Assembly (NCBI GenBank): GCA_016219145.1
Contig: JACRCG010000288.1
Location: 1-6,382 of the forward strand
DNA: 6,382 bases
Reading direction: 5' to 3'
From: Deltaproteobacteria bacterium
Lineage (GTDB): Bacteria > Desulfobacterota > Desulfuromonadia > Geobacterales > Pseudopelobacteraceae
Shown here: one piece after another, positions 5,096 through 6,382 of the stretch
Layout: every line of letters starts with the position of its first letter
Position numbering within the stretch: the first letter of the stretch is position 1
Position numbers and translations under genes: made by a program
The notes under the pieces: generated by a model
Databases searched by the model: none
Seen by the model: only the letters and a program-made list of their open reading frames with translations
What the model was told of the DNA's origin: nothing

Positions 5096-6382
5096 TTAAA
5101 CAATTTCCGCAGTCAGGCGGCGGTATTTTCCGAGCGCGGTCAGTGGGAAACAGTTGCGGTAAATATGGTATTTGATCATGAAATACTTGGGGAAACCTGT
5201 GCCGGTATAGGCATCTTCATCCCAGGTTCCATCAAGTTTCTGAGTTGCAAGCAGATACTCTATTCCGCGCATGGCAGCCTTGGATGAAGCTTCGCCTGCG
5301 GCAAACAGCGACAGAAGCGCCCAACTGGTCTGCGAGGCGGTACTGGGGCCGCAACCCATCAGGGAGCGATCCTCATAAGACTCGCACACTTCCCCCCAGC
5401 CGCCATCCATATTCTGTTTGGATTTAAGCCAGTTGACCGACTTTTTAATGTACGGCTGCGACATATCCTCACCTATGGCTTCCAGGCCGGACAAAACCGA
5501 CCAGGTGCCGTAAATGTAGTTGACGCCCCAACGGCCCCACCAGGGTCCCTCCGGTTCCTGCTCCAGCTTGAGAAACTCCAGAGCCCGAACAGCCGCCTGA
5601 TGGGTTTTGGGATAGTTGAAATTGCCCATCAGCTCAAGCATGCGGCCAGTGAGATCAGCCGTGGGCGGATCAATCAGGGCCTCCAGATCTGCAAAGGGAA
5701 TCTTGTTGAGAAGATATTTGGTGTTATTCTTGTCAAAGGCCGCCCAGCCGCCGTTATCGCTCTGCATCCCCAGACACCAGGAAATACCGCGCTTGATGGC
5801 CTGCTCCTTATGCTTCTTGTCACGGACTTTAATGTCTTTAATGGAAAGCATGACAAACCCGGAATCGTCAACATCCGGATACCAGTCGTTCAGAAACTCG
5901 AATGCCCATCCGCCCGGTTCCAGTTCCGGTGATTTGACCTGCCAGTCGCCCTTGCGGCGAACCTCCAGATCAAGCAGCCATTGGGCCGATTTGATCAAAG
6001 CCGGATGATCGACCGGCACACCGGCCTCCTGCATGGCAACCAGCACCAGCGCGGTATCCCAGACCGGAGAGACGCACGACTGCAGTACCAGACTCTCGTC
6101 ATCCTCGATACAGAAATTTGCCAGAGCCTCCAGCCCTTTTATCACAGCCGGATGATCATTGGCATATCCCAGACAGTGCAGCGCAAGAACGGAATTGAGC
6201 ATGGCCGGCTGGATGCCGCCCCAGTCACCGCTGGGCTCCTGATGCTCAAGTATCCACTGTTCGGCAACAGCGACCGACTTTTTCTTGAACGGCCTGATCG
6301 GAGAGGATTCGTAAACTTTCAGCAGGTGATCGACACCGATGAAAAAGTTTTTCCAGGTCAGGATTCCATCTTCCTTGGTAAA
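5096..6382 (-). CDS. shc: Squalene-hopene cyclase, C-terminal part (N-terminus outside window)
   Basis: Shc (HpnF) is a monotopic membrane enzyme that cyclises squalene to hopene or hopanol, the core of hopanoids. The frame is open from the right edge, giving 428 residues; roughly the first 200-250 are missing. The catalytic acid motif DVDD is at window residues 170-173. QW-type repeats appear repeatedly, for example SGDWGG at 51-56, MQSDNGGW at 206-213, KQNMDGGWGE at 322-331 and QKLDGTWDE at 381-389. From memory of the Alicyclobacillus enzyme, a constant offset of 204 aligns D374-D377 with DVDD, W312 with W108, F365 with F161, W489 with W285, Y495 with Y291, and F601, F605, Y609, Y612 with F397, F401, Y405, Y408. 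Two sites differ: Y420 is F216 and H451 is R247. The C-terminus (CFPLTALGKYRRLTAEIV) looks complete. The internal ATG at 6202 is not the real start. Confidence 0.96.
   Translation of the reverse strand, partial: FTKEDGILTWKNFFIGVDHLLKVYESSPIRPFKKKSVAVAEQWILEHQEPSGDWGGIQPAMLNSVLALHCLGYANDHPAVIKGLEALANFCIEDDESLVLQSCVSPVWDTALVLVAMQEAGVPVDHPALIKSAQWLLDLEVRRKGDWQVKSPELEPGGWAFEFLNDWYPDVDDSGFVMLSIKDIKVRDKKHKEQAIKRGISWCLGMQSDNGGWAAFDKNNTKYLLNKIPFADLEALIDPPTADLTGRMLELMGNFNYPKTHQAAVRALEFLKLEQEPEGPWWGRWGVNYIYGTWSVLSGLEAIGEDMSQPYIKKSVNWLKSKQNMDGGWGEVCESYEDRSLMGCGPSTASQTSWALLSLFAAGEASSKAAMRGIEYLLATQKLDGTWDEDAYTGTGFPKYFMIKYHIYRNCFPLTALGKYRRLTAEIV

Noticed and set aside
5600..6008. Overlapping plus-strand reading frames opposite shc
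   Set aside because: Antisense shadows of the highly conserved cyclase; two different frames cover the same stretch and neither has a recognisable domain.
1..6382. Mobile element, CRISPR array, tRNA/rRNA or defence system
   Set aside because: No transposase, integrase, terminal inverted repeats, spaced direct repeats or structural RNA signatures were seen; the window is almost fully occupied by conserved biosynthetic and housekeeping genes.

Overview
The window looks like chromosomal DNA of a deltaproteobacterium of the Geobacter/Desulfuromonas type (Desulfuromonadota). This is inferred from the protein sequences (squalene-hopene cyclase, hopanoid-associated epimerase, Dxs and a periplasmic sensor domain), the moderately GC-rich codon use and the hopanoid gene neighbourhood. 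I cannot confirm a species. Every gene I can support lies on the minus strand, so transcription runs from high to low coordinates.

Layout in transcription order: (1) 6382-5096, the C-terminal two thirds of squalene-hopene cyclase (shc/hpnF), cut by the window edge; (2) a 74-base gap containing a strong hairpin; (3) 5021-4038, hpnA, a hopanoid-associated NAD(P)-dependent sugar epimerase/reductase; (4) a 48-base gap carrying 3.5 copies of a degenerate 7-base repeat; (5) 3989-2124, dxs, first enzyme of the MEP isoprenoid pathway; (6) 2117-1395, pyrF, orotidine-5'-phosphate decarboxylase, 6 bases after dxs; (7) 1398-661, rlmB, a TrmH/SPOUT-family 2'-O-ribose RNA methyltransferase overlapping pyrF by 4 bases (ATGA); (8) 640-597, a clear intrinsic terminator closing the unit; (9) a leader region of about 140 bases; (10) 457 to the left edge, the N-terminal 152 residues of a membrane-anchored sensor protein.

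Dxs makes 1-deoxy-D-xylulose-5-phosphate, the entry point to IPP/DMAPP and so to squalene. Shc cyclises squalene to hopene, and HpnA belongs to a family found in hopanoid loci. shc-hpnA-dxs is therefore a coherent precursor-to-product block for hopanoid membrane lipids. pyrF and rlmB are tightly coupled housekeeping genes that appear to be co-transcribed behind it. The sensor gene is a separate unit beyond the terminator.

I found no RNA gene, CRISPR array, insertion sequence, attachment site or other mobile feature. No undescribed system is evident. The points worth a second look are small: the intergenic hairpin and nested mini-ORF before hpnA, the heptamer repeat before dxs, the leader of the sensor gene, and two active-site substitutions in Shc.
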